From Planococcus citri (Eukaryota > Arthropoda > Insecta > Hemiptera > Pseudococcidae), in the NCBI RefSeq assembly GCF_950023065.1, contig NC_088677.1, forward strand, positions 43,850,555-43,914,554: 64,000 nt of DNA, in the 5' to 3' direction. Below the pieces are notes generated by a model, which saw nothing but the letters and a program-made list of their open reading frames with translations, made no database searches and was not told the origin of the DNA. Below are positions 45,648 through 58,500 of this stretch, one piece after another (positions within the stretch are counted from its first letter, which is position 1; the number at the start of each line of letters is the position of its first letter). Made by a program: the position numbers and the translations under genes.

Positions 45648-48600
45648 AGCTGTTTTCTTTTCGCATGCTCCGAGTAGCTCCGAGTAACTCCGAGTAAAAT
45701 AGAGCGTTCTTTTCGCAAAATAATCACTTCCTTTTTACTCTGTGCTGGCGTTCTTTTCGTTGCTCCGAGTAAAAAGAACCCGTGAGTAAAGTAGCAACGG
45801 AACGTTTTGTTTTGTTTGGATTCCAATTAAAATGGCGGGTATTTTGAAATTATAGTGGTTTTATGTAAAAAATGTACTAATAAATTTGGAAAAATGGACA
45901 TTTGAATAGAAAATGATTTTGAAAAGGACATTTGTGATATGTAGCTGAAGTTACCCACATCCACATCCACATCCACAGCGAAATGCACACAGCTAAGCAG
46001 AGCCGAGCAGCACCATGAAAACCTGGGTGCATAATTTCAGATCAAATGTTTGAAAACAAAAAATATAAGTAAAATTACTGTACCCTTTAATTATTATTTT
46101 TTACTAGATAGTGGGGGGGGGGGGGAGAAAGGGTAAGTGAAAAGGGTATTCAAAATTGTTTTCGAAAATCCAATCCTTCTAACTTAAGCTATTTTCTATT
46201 ATATACACATACAGTGTATCATGTAAGTAGTTGGTTAAGTTGGTGTCTGAAGGACACATTTATTTACAACTTCCAGGGATACAAATTGGGGAGGTGCAGA
46301 GGTATTTCAAACTTTTTCAAAATTTTCCATTTCCTTCCTCAAATGAGGTACCAAAATTTTGACAAGTGTGTGTGATTCGTGAGGATAATTGAAGGCCAAA
46401 ATGGGTTACAAAACCCCAGTGACCCCCAAAAAAGGGCACTGTGGGTGGGTTTCAAAATTTTCAAAATTTTCAAATTTCATCAACAAAATGAGGTACCACC
46501 AAACAAACTTCATATTCGGGTTCTGGATGTTGGCCAAGAGCGATCACCAATCTCAAAACCCCAGTGACCCCCATAGGGGAGGTGCTGAGGGGTTTTCAAA
46601 ATTCAAAATTTTCCAATTTCCTTCCAAAATGAGGTATCAAAATTTTGACAAGTGTGTGTGATTTGTGAGGATAATTGAAGGCCAAAATGGGTTACAAAAC
46701 CCCAGTGACCCCCAAAAAATGGCACTGTGGGTGAGTTTCAAAATTTTCAAAATTTTCAAAATTTTCAAATTTCATCAACAAAATGAGGTACCACCAAACA
46801 AACTTCATATTCGGGTTCTGGATGTAGGCCAAGAGCGATCACCAATCTCAAAACCCCAGTGACCCCCATAGGGGAGGTGCTGAGGGGTTTTCAAAATTCA
46901 AAATTTTCCAATTTCCTTCCAAAATGAGGTATCAAAATTTTGACAAGTGTGTGTGATTTGTGAGGATAATTGAAGGCCAAAATGGGTTACAAAACCCCAG
47001 TGACCCCCAAAAAATGGCACTGTGGGTGAGTTTCAAAATTTTCAAAATTTTCAAAATTTTCAAATTTTATCAACAAAATGAGGTACCACCAAACAAACTT
47101 CATATTCGGGTTCTGCATGTTGGCCAAGAGCGATAACCAATCTCAAAACCCCAGTGACCCCCATAGGGGAGGTGCTGAGGGGTTTTCAAAATTCAAAATT
47201 TTTTCATTCATCTTTCAAAATGAGGTACCAAAATTTTGACAAGTGTGCATGGTTGGTGAGTATGATGGAGTGCCAAAATGGGTTACAAAACCCCAGTGAC
47301 CCCCAAAAAAGGGCACTGTGGGTGGGTTTCAAAAATTTCAAAATTTTCAAATTTCATCAACAAAATGAAGTGGTGGCGAAACCACACTCGCCACTCGTAG
47401 TTATCGACATGAGGATGTCAAATTTGGCGAATAGCCCCCAGGGCATTCATATGGGGAGGTGCAAGGGGGATTCAAAATTTTCAAAATTTTTTCCAAAATG
47501 AGGTACCACCAAACTGACAACTGTGGCTGATAGTACATGGTTAGCCAACTTCAAAATTGCCCTCAAACCCCCAGTGACCCTCAAAAAGGGCACTGTGGGG
47601 CCCCATCCACACTTCTTTGGAATTTTCAAATTTGTTTGGTGGTACCTCATTTTGTTGATGAAATTTGAAAATTTTGAAAATTTTGAAACCCACCCACAGT
47701 GCCATTTTTTGGGGGTCACTGGGGTTTTGTAACCCATTTTGGCCTTCAATTATCCTCACGAATCACACACACTTGTCAAAATTTTGGTACCTCATTTTGG
47801 GAGGAAATTGGAAAATTTTGAATTTTGAAAACCCCTCAGCACCTCCCCTATGGGGGTCACTGGGGCTTTGAGATTGGTGATCGCTCTTGGCCAACATCCA
47901 GAACCCGAATATGAAGTTTGTTTGGTGGTACCTCATTTTGTTGATGAAATTTGAAAATTTTGAAAATTTTGAAACCCACCCACAGTGCCATTTTTTGGGG
48001 GTCACTGGGGTTTTGTAAGCCATTTTGGCACTCCATCATACTCACTAGTGTTGGCCTGAGAATATTCTCAATGCGCATAATCTGAGAATATTCGCGAATA
48101 TTCGCGAATATTCTCAAATGCTTGGAGAATATTCTCTCAAAAAAATAAAAATCATGACTTTTTTCAAAAAATTTAAAGATTTTTCTATAATTTTCACATT
48201 TTACAAGTTTGATTACTACTTTTCTTTATAAATTTCCAATTTTCCTTAATAATTTGAAACCTTTTCATGGAAAGTTTCCTATTATCTCTGAACTAAGCAA
48301 TAATGTTCTAATTTTTTGAAAAGAATCTGCAGAATATGCGCAAGAAAATGCGCATATTCTTGCGCATACGCAAGCAAAAAAAGAATATTCGCGAATTTGC
48401 CCAACACTAATACTCACCAACCATGCACACTTGTCAAAATTTTGGTACCTCATTTTGAAAGATGAATGAAAAAATTTTGAATGTTGAAAACCCCTCAGCA
48501 CCTCCCCTATGGGGGTCACTGGGGTTTTGAGATTGGTGATCGCTCTTGGCCAACATCCAGAACCCGAATATGAAGTTTGTTTGGTGGTACCTCATTTTGT

Positions 48601-49528
48601 TGATGAAATTTGAAAATTTTGAAAATTTTGAAACCCACCCACAGTGCCCTTTTTTGGGGGTCACTGGGGTTTTGTAACCCATTTTGGCCTTCAATTATCC
48701 TCACGAATCACACACACTTGTCAAAATTTTGGTACCTCATTTTGGAAGGAAATGGAAAATTTTGAAAAAGTTTGAAATACCTCTGCACCTCCCCAATTTG
48801 TATCCCTGGAAGTCGTAAATAAATGTGTCCTTCAGACACCAACTACTTACATCACTTACATGATACACTGTATGTGTATATAATAGAAAATAGCTTAAGT
48901 TAGAAGGATTGGATTTTCGAAAACAATTTTGAATACCCTTTTCACTCACCCTTTCTCCCCCCCCCCACTATCTAGTAAAAAATAATAATTAAAGGGTACA
49001 GTAATTTTACTTATATTTTTTGTTTTCAAACATTTGATCTGGAATTATGCACCCAGGTTTTCATGGTGCTGCTCGGCTCTGCTTAGCTGTGTGCATTTCG
49101 CTGTGGATGTGGATGTGGATGTGGGTAACTTCAGCTACGTATTTGTGATGACAATTTATTTTTATTTCACTAAATAAAGTTCAAATGTGCTGTTTTGTGT
49201 ACAATATTATCGTTTTCAAATGTTTGAATAATAATTTTTTGTATTAAAATTAGTCTTTCCTTGGATTTTATAATTTATTTTATATTTTCAACTCGCAATA
49301 ATCAGAAAAAACTAAAAAGTCAACTGAATGAATTATAAATTTTCAATTCTAATTTTTAAAAGCAATTTTCATCTCGCCTGAACTAATTGCTATCAAAAAT
49401 GTTACTCTACAGTTCTACACACTCGCAAGCGTTCTTTTCGAACACGCACTTTAGGAGTAAATAAGACAATTCCAGTTTACTCCGTGCGTTTTTACTCCTT
49501 GCTCGGAGCATGCGAAAAGAAAACAGCT
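45648..49528. mobile_element. 3.9-kb foldback element built of ~290-bp units
   Basis: 27-bp inverted ends begin AGCTGTTTTCTTTTCGCATG (45648-45674 and 49502-49528), with CAT on both outer sides. The left arm (from about 45943) reappears inverted up to about 49137. Inside the left arm a unit containing CCCCAGTGACCCCC repeats at 46371, 46657, 46952 and 47246 (spacing 286-295 bp); the right arm has inverted copies. Orientation switches near 47.4-47.6 kb. A G14 run near 46112 is mirrored by a C run near 48955. The many ORFs here are just translations of the repeat. The superfamily is unclear. Confidence 0.8.
48046..48409. mobile_element. hAT-like MITE with GAATATTCGCGAA repeats, nested in the foldback element
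   Basis: Ends TAGTGTTGGCC / GCCCAACACTA carry an exact 8-bp duplication ATACTCAC (48038-48045, 48410-48417). The terminal regions consist of GAATATTCTC and GAATATTCGC words. The 364-bp element interrupts one unit of the right arm of the foldback. Confidence 0.9.
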
Positions 49529-49579
49529 CATGTCAAAACTTGTCAACATCGCGCTCTCTGGTATTTCTTGCTTCCATAC

Positions 49580-50080
49580 TAGTGATGGGATATTATCGAT
49601 ATTTCGGGATATCGATATCGTCAAAATATCGGAGGTCTCATATCGATAATATCGATATATATCGGATGTTTTTGACGTTCATAAAAATACCATAAAACAG
49701 CTGATTTTTGATGAAAAGAGAAACTGAATCATCTCTAAGTTGTTTCTATTCCTTATTTTTTGCTTTTTCAGTATCTAGCTACCTATTTGGCGATTTTTAA
49801 AATAATGATGACATTGATGACGTAATGTCAACATTTCATCATTCTACAGATATGGCCCATAGCTACCATTAATACCTGTGATAATCACTATTTTACTCTA
49901 AAGGACTCTGAAAATGCTCAAAAAGAGCAAAAAAAACACCTCGCACAATTTATTTGCGGGATTTTTGCATAATTTTTAAAAATTTTCCGATAATCGATTA
50001 TCGGATTCCAAATATCGATATATATCGACGGCGGCAAATATCGATATATATCGATAAATATCGATAATATCCCACCACTA
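49580..50080. mobile_element. hAT-like MITE with ATATCGATA repeats
   Basis: Ends TAGTGATGGGATATTATCGA and TCGATAATATCCCACCACTA carry an exact 8-bp duplication TTCCATAC (49572-49579, 50081-50088). Terminal regions are arrays of ATATCGATA. 501 bp, no ORF. Confidence 0.9.
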
Positions 50081-50190
50081 TTCCATACGTTCGGTGATTC
50101 TGTCGTCCATAGTTCGCCCCTGTGTTGATAATTTTTTTCATTTTTTTTTTTGATTTTTTTGATTTTTTCCTCCGTTTGTGGGTTATTCAT

Positions 50191-50406
50191 AAGGTGCGTT
50201 TATGATTGTCCGTAACTCTTACGGCCTGTTACAGAAAAGTAAAAATTTTTTTACTTTTCTGTAATTTTCTTTGTTGTTTTCTGTAAAACAAAAAGTTACG
50301 GTTACGGACAACGTGAACTACGCCATAAGAATTCTTGTATTTTACTTTTCCATAACAGACCGTAACTTTTATTACGGTTAGTTACAGACAATCATGAACG
50401 CACCTT
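50191..50406. mobile_element. Small MITE with AAGGTGCGTT ends
   Basis: Inverted ends AAGGTGCGTTYATGATTGTC with internal palindromic GTTACGG / CCGTAAC words. 216 bp, no ORF. The target duplication is not clear, so the superfamily is open. Confidence 0.6.
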
Positions 50407-50643
50407 TAACTTAGCACAGGGGGTGTGCAAAATCATTCCTAACTTAGCAGTGTAAAGGACTAAAGGTTAAACTATAATTATTATTTTTCTTTTTTTTTTC
50501 TTTTCAGTGTTTTCTGATTTCTCCCCGTATTTTTAATTTTTTCGATTCGTTCGTAAATCGTAATTAATTTCGTATAGCAATTAGCGCATTCTATAGTACA
50601 GAAATGAATGCTGTGATGCATGTTGGAGATGGAGATCTATGCT

Positions 50644-52055
50644 CCGCATTTATCCATTCTGTACATGCGATTGCTAAAGCGGAGTTATGCCGCCCTCCGA
50701 TTGGCCGATTCCTTCGCGTTTTGATAAGCTCCGCCTCCATCAGCCTTGGCGCATTATGAATGAGTAAATTCGATCACCATCAATTTGGCAAAGTATGAAT
50801 TATGAAAGTAATAAAATTAAAAGTAATGACTTCGCTATGGAAGTAAAAATATCAGGGATGGAAGAGCCGTGAATTCAGGGCTCCCGCTCTTGGCTCCTTG
50901 CTCGCTCCTCAATTCTTTCAGACTCCGCTCTTTGACTCTCGGCTCCCTCTTCCAATTTCTTGGCTCCCACTCCAGCTCCAGCTCTGGCTCTTGGCTCTTT
51001 AAATTAGAGTTCAAAATTTGTGAAAAACGATGAAAAAAATGAAAATACACTGCATTTATTTTCATTTCATTTCTCAATGAGGAAACAAACTTAGAAATTC
51101 TTCATTTTCTTCACAAATGTGAGTTAAAAGTTGAATTTTTGATAAAATTGTGCGCATTTTTAAACTTTTTTCTCTACTTTTAGGGAGCCAAAGAGCCTGA
51201 AAAATTTTGTGGGCTCCCACTCGGCTCTGGCTCTTTCTACGTTAAAGACTCCTTATGATGATGGCTCTCTTGAGTAAAATAAGGGGCTCTTTTGCAAGAG
51301 AGCTCTTGAAGTTTTTCTGCACTTTCATTTATTTGGCTCTTGGCTCTGGCTCTAGCTCCTCAAAAAATCCGGCTCTTTCAGACTCTGGCTCCGGCTCGCT
51401 CCCGGCTCTTCCATCCCTGAAAAATATATTGTACTTTATGATAGTATGCCTCTTTGGTCAAAATTATCCAAACAATAAATAAACATACTTACGTTGCGAG
51501 TAATTCGATTAATCACAACCATTATGCAAGCATACGAGTAGAAATCGAATGCTTTTCACCCTTTTTAGGATGAATTTGACCAAGTCTTTTTATCGCAACT
51601 GGTAGCCGACTTTTTGAGGCCTTTCTTCATAGAAATCGCAGTCGGTTGGACCTTTATTTTGGCCCCTGTTGCGTGTCGAAGAGGTATATTTTTCCCAAAG
51701 GTGTGTAAGTAACTACTCCATTGTCCGGTGGAACGAATTTATTTTCAACAATCTTGAGGTCGCTTTGGTGATACGTCTATAGGTGATACCTTGATTTATT
51801 GAGTCAGTGGCACCATACTGCTCATAAAGCTTCCTTTGAACATCTATAAACTCTTCAAAAGTGTAACTACCATTTCCACGGCACGTAATGGTTGTTGTAC
51901 TGGTGGATAAAAAATAAAAATCAAAGTTCGTAAGCGACGTGATAGAGTGATAGCGGCATTGTGATAAGTAGACCGCTGTTAACGGGCCAATCGGAGGGCG
52001 AGAAAACCCTGCTTTAGCAATCGCATGTGCAGAATGGATAAATGCCTATGCTCCA
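50644..52055. repeat. Inverted pair of ~70-bp related segments
   Basis: GCATTTATCCATTCTG ... GCCCTCCGATTGGCC at about 50648-50711 recurs inverted at about 51983-52045 with several mismatches. It may be the decayed ends of a larger element; the MITE at 50853-51419 lies between them. The rest of this interval shows no gene. Confidence 0.45.
50853..51419. mobile_element. hAT-like MITE with GGCTC / GAGCC repeats
   Basis: Ends CAGGGATGGAAGAGCCG / CGGCTCTTCCATCCCTG carry an exact 8-bp duplication AAAAATAT (50845-50852, 51420-51427). Terminal regions repeat TTGGCTCT and GGCTCC many times. 567 bp, no ORF. Confidence 0.9.
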
Positions 52056-52072
52056 GGCAGAAATGATTAATA

Positions 52073-52280
52073 GGTCCGTTCTTTTTGTCGCAACTTTCGA
52101 AACTGTTGTGAAAGTTGCGTTTTGTTTTTAGGGCCACTTGTACAACCCCTGTTCAAATTCTGATTTAATTGTTTTTGATCGGTTAATCAGAGTTCAACGT
52201 CTTGACCGAAATTTGTACAATCCACCCTTTGTTGTCCAACATCGCAACTGTTGCGAGTGTTGCGACAAAAAGAACGGACC
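52073..52280. mobile_element. Small MITE with GGTCCGTTCTTTTTGTCGCA ends, TA-flanked
   Basis: Inverted ends of about 22 bp (GGTCCGTTCTTTTTGTCGCA) are flanked by TA on each side, consistent with a Tc1/mariner-type non-autonomous element. 208 bp. It lies about 300 bp upstream of the RIF1 start codon. Confidence 0.65.
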
Positions 52281-52309
52281 TATTGACATTTTTTTCCATT
52301 TCATAATTT

Positions 52310-52319
52310 TGCGCATGCG
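52310..52319. promoter_or_regulatory. NRF1/Ewg-type site upstream of RIF1
   Basis: The palindromic TGCGCATGCG matches the NRF1 core and lies about 260 bp before the RIF1 start codon, in a locally CG-richer stretch. Such sites are common in promoters of replication and cell-cycle genes. Consensus match only. Confidence 0.4.
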
Positions 52320-52575
52320 TATTTCGCTACATACATATGCGCTCTGCGGTACTGCGGTGCTTTTTATGCTCTCGTTCTCGTTGCACGGTGCAACTTTTTT
52401 CTATTGATAATTTTTGCTTTCGCGGTATTTCAAGTTCGAGTTTTGTTGTAAGTATACTGTATTATGTCGATTGTGCAGATTGTCAAAAACTCATGATGGA
52501 ATTGTCATAAGAGAAGTATGAATAATCGTTTTGCTTGAAATTCATCTCGATTGTTACTGGTATTCGATCGACACG

Positions 52576-55500
52576 ATGGTGAGTTTGAAATTCAATTGTT
52601 CTATTGCATGGATAATTCAAATTGTACTTCGTGTAGTTTTTCTCTGTTGAATAACCCTTCATTTCTTGGTTTATTTGTCACTTCTATTGAATTGATATAA
52701 CTATGAGAATGTATTTTTTTCAGCCGGAAAATCCGTCAACTTATCTGGCAGACCCGAAAAGGTACGTCTAATTTGTGATATTTTCTTTTGTATTTTCATG
52801 TCGAATGCTCAGAAAAATGCACGTAATTGTTCTTTACCTAGATACTGCAACCGAATTAACGCTTTGTTGGAGCAGAATTCTAAAGAATGGCAAACAGTAT
52901 GGAATGCTGCCGTTCCTGAACTTTCTAATTTGGCGTCTAATGAAATTTCAGTGATAAATTCCTTGTTGAAACCCATAGAAAGTGCTTTCAAGGTATTACA
53001 TCGTATGGTTATGAGTTATTTTCTGGGGACGCTACCGTGAAGATTGATTTTCAATCTAAATTCATGATTTCAGAGTAAAGATAGTAATCTTCGAATTCAA
53101 GCTTTCGAATGTTGGTCTCATTTTATCGCTCACTGTGATGAAATCAAAGTTTCTGATAAGCTATGGAACGTACTATTGATTCCTTTAGTAGCGCAAAACC
53201 ACTCAATGCCCTATGTTCTACCCGCCAAATTGAAGGTATCTGATGGAACTTTTATCATTTTGATTGCTTATTTTGAATAGATTGAGTATCCTATTACAAT
53301 TGTGATTTAGACATGGGATACGTTTGTGAACACGGCATTCCATACGAAACCAAGCATTAGGAAAAGAGCGATACCGGCTTTACTGAAATGCCTGTATGGA
53401 CCCATGCCGCATACCTTGGAGCGTGCTTGCAGTTTTACTGAGCTCTCTGAAATGTGTGGACAAGTAATGAATGGCCCTTACACTTCTGTTTGATTTTCAA
53501 ATTAATCCAGCCTTATGTGACGTATTCATTATACTACATTCCTTTGTTTCTAGTTGTACCGTAAGATGTTGGAGAAATGTGCTACGTTCGAAGAAATCCA
53601 TAACGTTCTTTCTTATTTAGAGAACGCCATTCCTCCTCTTAGTAACCTCGAAAATACTCAAAAATTGGCCAAGTTGATTTGGAATGAAGCTTTAAGTATG
53701 ACGTCATTGTTATTTAAATATTACGTGTTGATCTACGCCAATTTTTGAAATTTTATCATGATCTATATCTAATGTTCCAGAAATTATTAGTGAAAATGGT
53801 TGGCAAACGGAACATTTCAAATTTTTGATGCGAACTTTGGAGAATCTGTTATCTGATGATCAAAATGACACCGTTCAGTTGATTAGCAATTTTTTAGCTA
53901 TCTTATTCGATATTCATAATTCTTTTCCTCCGGACCGTTTAACACCTCATTTGAATTCAGTCGTACGATGTTTATTTCATCCATCCGTTAGCGTAAAAGT
54001 GATGTACGTGTTTTCAGCCATGATAACTGTTCGTAAACTATTTCTTCATTACATTTTAATGATTTCAGATGTAACATAATGAATAGCATGCTGAAAATTT
54101 GCGAGAAACCGTCTTTCTGCTTTCACGAACTGGATAAAGCTCTGGTAGAGAAAATAAAAAATGACAGAACGTAAGTAATTACTGAATGTTTAGGTTTTCG
54201 TGGCTAAATAAAACATTCCCATTTCATCACCCTTCTGTAATATTATGTCAATAGTGATGCGGACGTTCTTTGGATAGCGTTAGCTGCTTGTTATACTAAA
54301 TTGGTCAAAAATAATGGTATCAAAGATAGAGACGCTTCCGATGAAGAATTCACCACTGCGCTTAAAATCTTATTGTTTCCTTTCATCCATATGAGTGATA
54401 TTTGTTACGAAACTGAACGGGTAACTAGGTTGATAATCAATTCGAATAAAAAGTGATAACGTGTTTATAAACAATCACTCTTTTCTCTAGTTCGAATCTG
54501 TAATGAAACAATGGAAATCGTGCTGTGAAGAATACGCTAACGCTGCCGAAAGCGAAACATTTTTACAAGTTCTACTGAAAAAGTTAGAAGAGGGCATTGA
54601 TAGTAACATTCCTCGTCTAATGGTGGCTACTTTCTTCTGCAATGTTATCCTCACGATCTTTAAATTTTCTAGTAGGTATTTTTATAAATCTTTACAATAT
54701 TATTGGTTGATACCAAATGAAAATTATGCATGATGTTTCCAGGTGGACATGTGTATATGAAAGGCGTGTTACTAAAAATCTCAAGACATATGCCGGATAT
54801 AAAACAATTAACAGATTCCAAACTGAAGTCCTTCGCAGTAAAATATATTATAACCGTAAAAGCATATGTACAATTTCAACCATCATGTTCGAATGATTTC
54901 CTGCATGTGATTAAAAGTTTTAATCATTTGTTGTCGAAAGATATGGATGAAGTAAGTAAAGCTGCGATAATTAGGCTGCGTGTATAGTGACGATGCGAAG
55001 ATAAAAATTGAAATGAATTTTAATTTTCATCTTCGAATCTTTAACCTGATTGGCTATTATATGTATTATCACTTGCCAATCAGGTTGGAGTATTTTAAAT
55101 CTTACATCGTCACTATGAACTTACTCTTATCCTTGTTCCTTTTTTGCTGCATGGTCATTTCCACTTACATCCCTTGATTTTTTAGGTGTCATTGAAAACC
55201 GAACCATTAAAAAGTGATGTAGATAGAGGTTCTTCGTCAAAAAAAACCAATGAGGGAGACAACTTGAAAAATGTAACCACTCCAACTGTAAAGCGCACAA
55301 GCTTTTTAGAACGGTAATTCTCTCATTTATGTAATGTTGTACAACTTTACAACTTTGAAAAGTTTTATGTAAATCTGTTTGATGGTTTTAATAGATTGAA
55401 ATCGCCTGCATCCAAAAAACTAAATGTAGAATCGCCTGTCCGTTCACAGACCACTCCAAAAGCCTCTAAAATTGACGTAAGTACAACTTATTTGGTTATT

Positions 55501-58500
55501 TTAAGTTGAAATTCGATTTTGTGATTCTCAAAATATTGGTGTTGCTGAATAGGATGACGATGTACAATTTGTTGAATTCAAACCGAGATCTAAAAACTCT
55601 CCCATGACACAACATCAACTTGAAAAAGCGAAGAATAAACGTCATATTCCAGCCTTATATCAAGATTTATCACAGTCTCACAGTCAGTCGTTGTCACAAT
55701 CCGAATCGGAATCCTTACTTTCAGGAAATAGGTATGTTATTTTTGTATCAGCAATTTTTGGAATTGTAATGTACATTATTCATCTTGAATTTTTTTCGTA
55801 ATTTCAATATTGTTCCTCGACAGAAAACTCAACACCTCCATTAATCCAGAATTATTCGAAGAAAATGCCAACCTCCCTGCAATCTCCAGTGATTCTTGCA
55901 TGCCAATTGTACCATCATCGTTGTCATTTCACACCGGACTCAATTCTCCGATTTCTGAAAAAAATGGCTCTCGTATATTGAAGAAATCATTATTTGGCGA
56001 TCATGTAAATGATCCTGAGAAAAACTCCGATTCAGACAGCTCAGTTGAAGTGATTTCGGAAAATAAATCATCTCATATAAATAGAAATGACTATAATACT
56101 AGTACTGTTGAATCTGATGATATTGAAGTGTTGGAAAAACAACCGACTAAAAGGAAAAGTCTTAAAGAAAATGAAATTCATGGTGAATTAGCACCCATTA
56201 AACGGTCTAAGCGATTATCGGTCCGTACCGAAAATAGTATTGATAACAAAAATTGTCCAATATCTCGTAAATCTACAAGTACACCTGTTTCCGTTCAAAA
56301 ATCAGCTAATAATACTGTTCCTGAACCTGAAGTAATTGATCTGGCTGAAACGGAATCCCAAAACGTGTTCGTGAACACTAACGGCAAAGCTGTCAATGGT
56401 ACGTCAAGCCCTTTAAATTCATTAATGAATCTAAGAGATGACAACGTTGAAGGTAACGGAAAAAGAAAATCCTTGAGATCGAGAAGAACTATTACACCAA
56501 ACGGCAAAGCTCCAGTAACGACGCGTAAACGTAAATCGGTTACTTTTGAGTTGGATTCCAACAAAATTACCAACTCGGATGATTCGTGTTATGAAAATAA
56601 TTCTGTTCAAGATGGAAACGCTTCTAAACAGAGTAAATTATCAAATTTATCATCCTTGCAAGTCGCTGTGGCTGGTATTCATCAAAATCATCAACTCGAT
56701 TCCACGAATGATTCTTCTATCAAAACAACTTTGCTTGAAATCCCTTCTAAAGAGATATCTATCCAGGAGGAATCTTCCGTTGCTGAAAAGACTGCCTCTT
56801 CAAATGCCATTGTACGATCGCAAAATGATTCCGTAATGTTGGTTGAAAATGAAGCAGCCGAAGTTATAAGTATTCTAGACTCCGAATCGATCGACTCAGA
56901 GAAAAAATCTGCCGGTGGGGATATTATTCTTCCTTCTCTTGCAAATTCATCTGAACCAAAGCAGAGTTCTTCCGATGAATCTACTTTCTACGAAGGTTCT
57001 GAACAAATGGTATCAAATAAAGATCCATCCGATGGCGAAGATCCGACTGAAGAAAACGTTCCTTCTGTTCAAAATGTCGCAGATTCTATCGCTGCCGAAA
57101 CTCCTGTATTACCTGTTTCACCAGAAGTTATCTCATCAGTGGACAGTAATTGCGCTAAAGGGGATTCCAACGTTCTTGATGTGTGTACAAGTGAACTCAG
57201 TGTTGAAATTAAGACAGTTGAAGATAATCTTGTTAGCTCGGCATCAATTTTTGAAAATTCTCGTACAAGTGCATCTAACGAGTCCGTATGCAATTTGCAA
57301 TTGCCATCAGAACAAAAAACCGGTTGTGATGAAGCTTTTGGTAATGGGGATAAAGCGATAACTGGCATTCCTGAAGATCACGATAAGACTGAAAATGAAG
57401 AAACTTCGTTTCTCATGGAAAATAGTGATAGAGAATCAAAATCCAACGAAGATAAGAACTATAGGAAAGAGAAAAAGGATGACAGCGAGAATGTTCCCTC
57501 CATCCATGGAAATTCGCGAGGATCCCAATTAACGAAATTGGCTCAAGGTTCCAATTATTTCATGAACTCATTGAAGCCAGGGAAAACAACATCTCCGAAA
57601 CCTGTCAAACCAACTCGATCGGGCAAGATACAGACTTACCCGAGTCCAATTTCATCACGGACAGTGAAAATTTTGTGTAAGAATATACAATATCAGACTA
57701 CTCCCACCAAAAGGTCTGTAATTTTTATAAAATTGTATGATAGATTAAAGAGTTCGTTGCATTAATTTCGAATATGTTATATTTTACAGTATTGTCGCGT
57801 TGCAAGAAGAAAGTCGAATATTCACGTACACTCCGAAAGAATGCACTAGTCCTGGAATTTTGAAGAAAATTGATCCAAATCAGAGTAACTCTTCGCCCAA
57901 AGCTCTAAAGGTATAGAATTCGATTTACAACAATTATAATGGCTTTTCTTTTAATTATTTGGTTTTTCTTTCCACATAGGTTGTCAATTTCGCTGATGAA
58001 ATAGCCCAAGTAAAATATTTCGTTGAAGGCGATGAAAGTGACTCAGATAGTTTAATCAGTACTGGAGGTACTGCTTTGAATATACATCTATCTTTTATTT
58101 TTTCGTTATTGTACATTTGAACCCAATTGAATTTGCAAATAATATTTTTTGTGTTATGTTATTGCAGATAAACTTAGTAACGAAAATTTATTGGATAATG
58201 ATCAACTAAAATCACAAGATATGCTGTATTCGCCACTACATAATTGTCGAGATAAAATAGGAGATATACTTGAATTTTTATTCCATTCAGGATGGTAATT
58301 AATCTAAGATGAATCAGTATTCGTTGTGAATGAGAGGATTGCTTACGTGATATGTAATGCTGATGAATTTTTGCAGGCGTCAACAGGGCGAAGAACAATT
58401 CCAAAAAATAGGTATTAATACTGTTGGGGAGTTGGCAAGTATGAGTACTTTAACGGCTAGTAGTATTCCTGCTGGAGATGATCGAGTAAAGAGATTGAAA

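Noticed and set aside
44690..47300. Possible CRISPR-like repeat arrays
   Set aside because: The genome is eukaryotic, the repeats are contiguous simple words or ~290-bp units without unique spacers, and transposon ends explain them.
46379..48704. Family of 60-115-codon ORFs sharing similar peptide sequence
   Set aside because: They are translations, on both strands, of the ~290-bp foldback unit. The shared peptides reflect the DNA repeat and there is no start or splice context.
45606..50460. Direct copies of AACTTAGCACAG near 45610 and 50407 as ends of a larger element
   Set aside because: The match is only about 15-18 bp, and intervening elements have their own complete ends and duplications.
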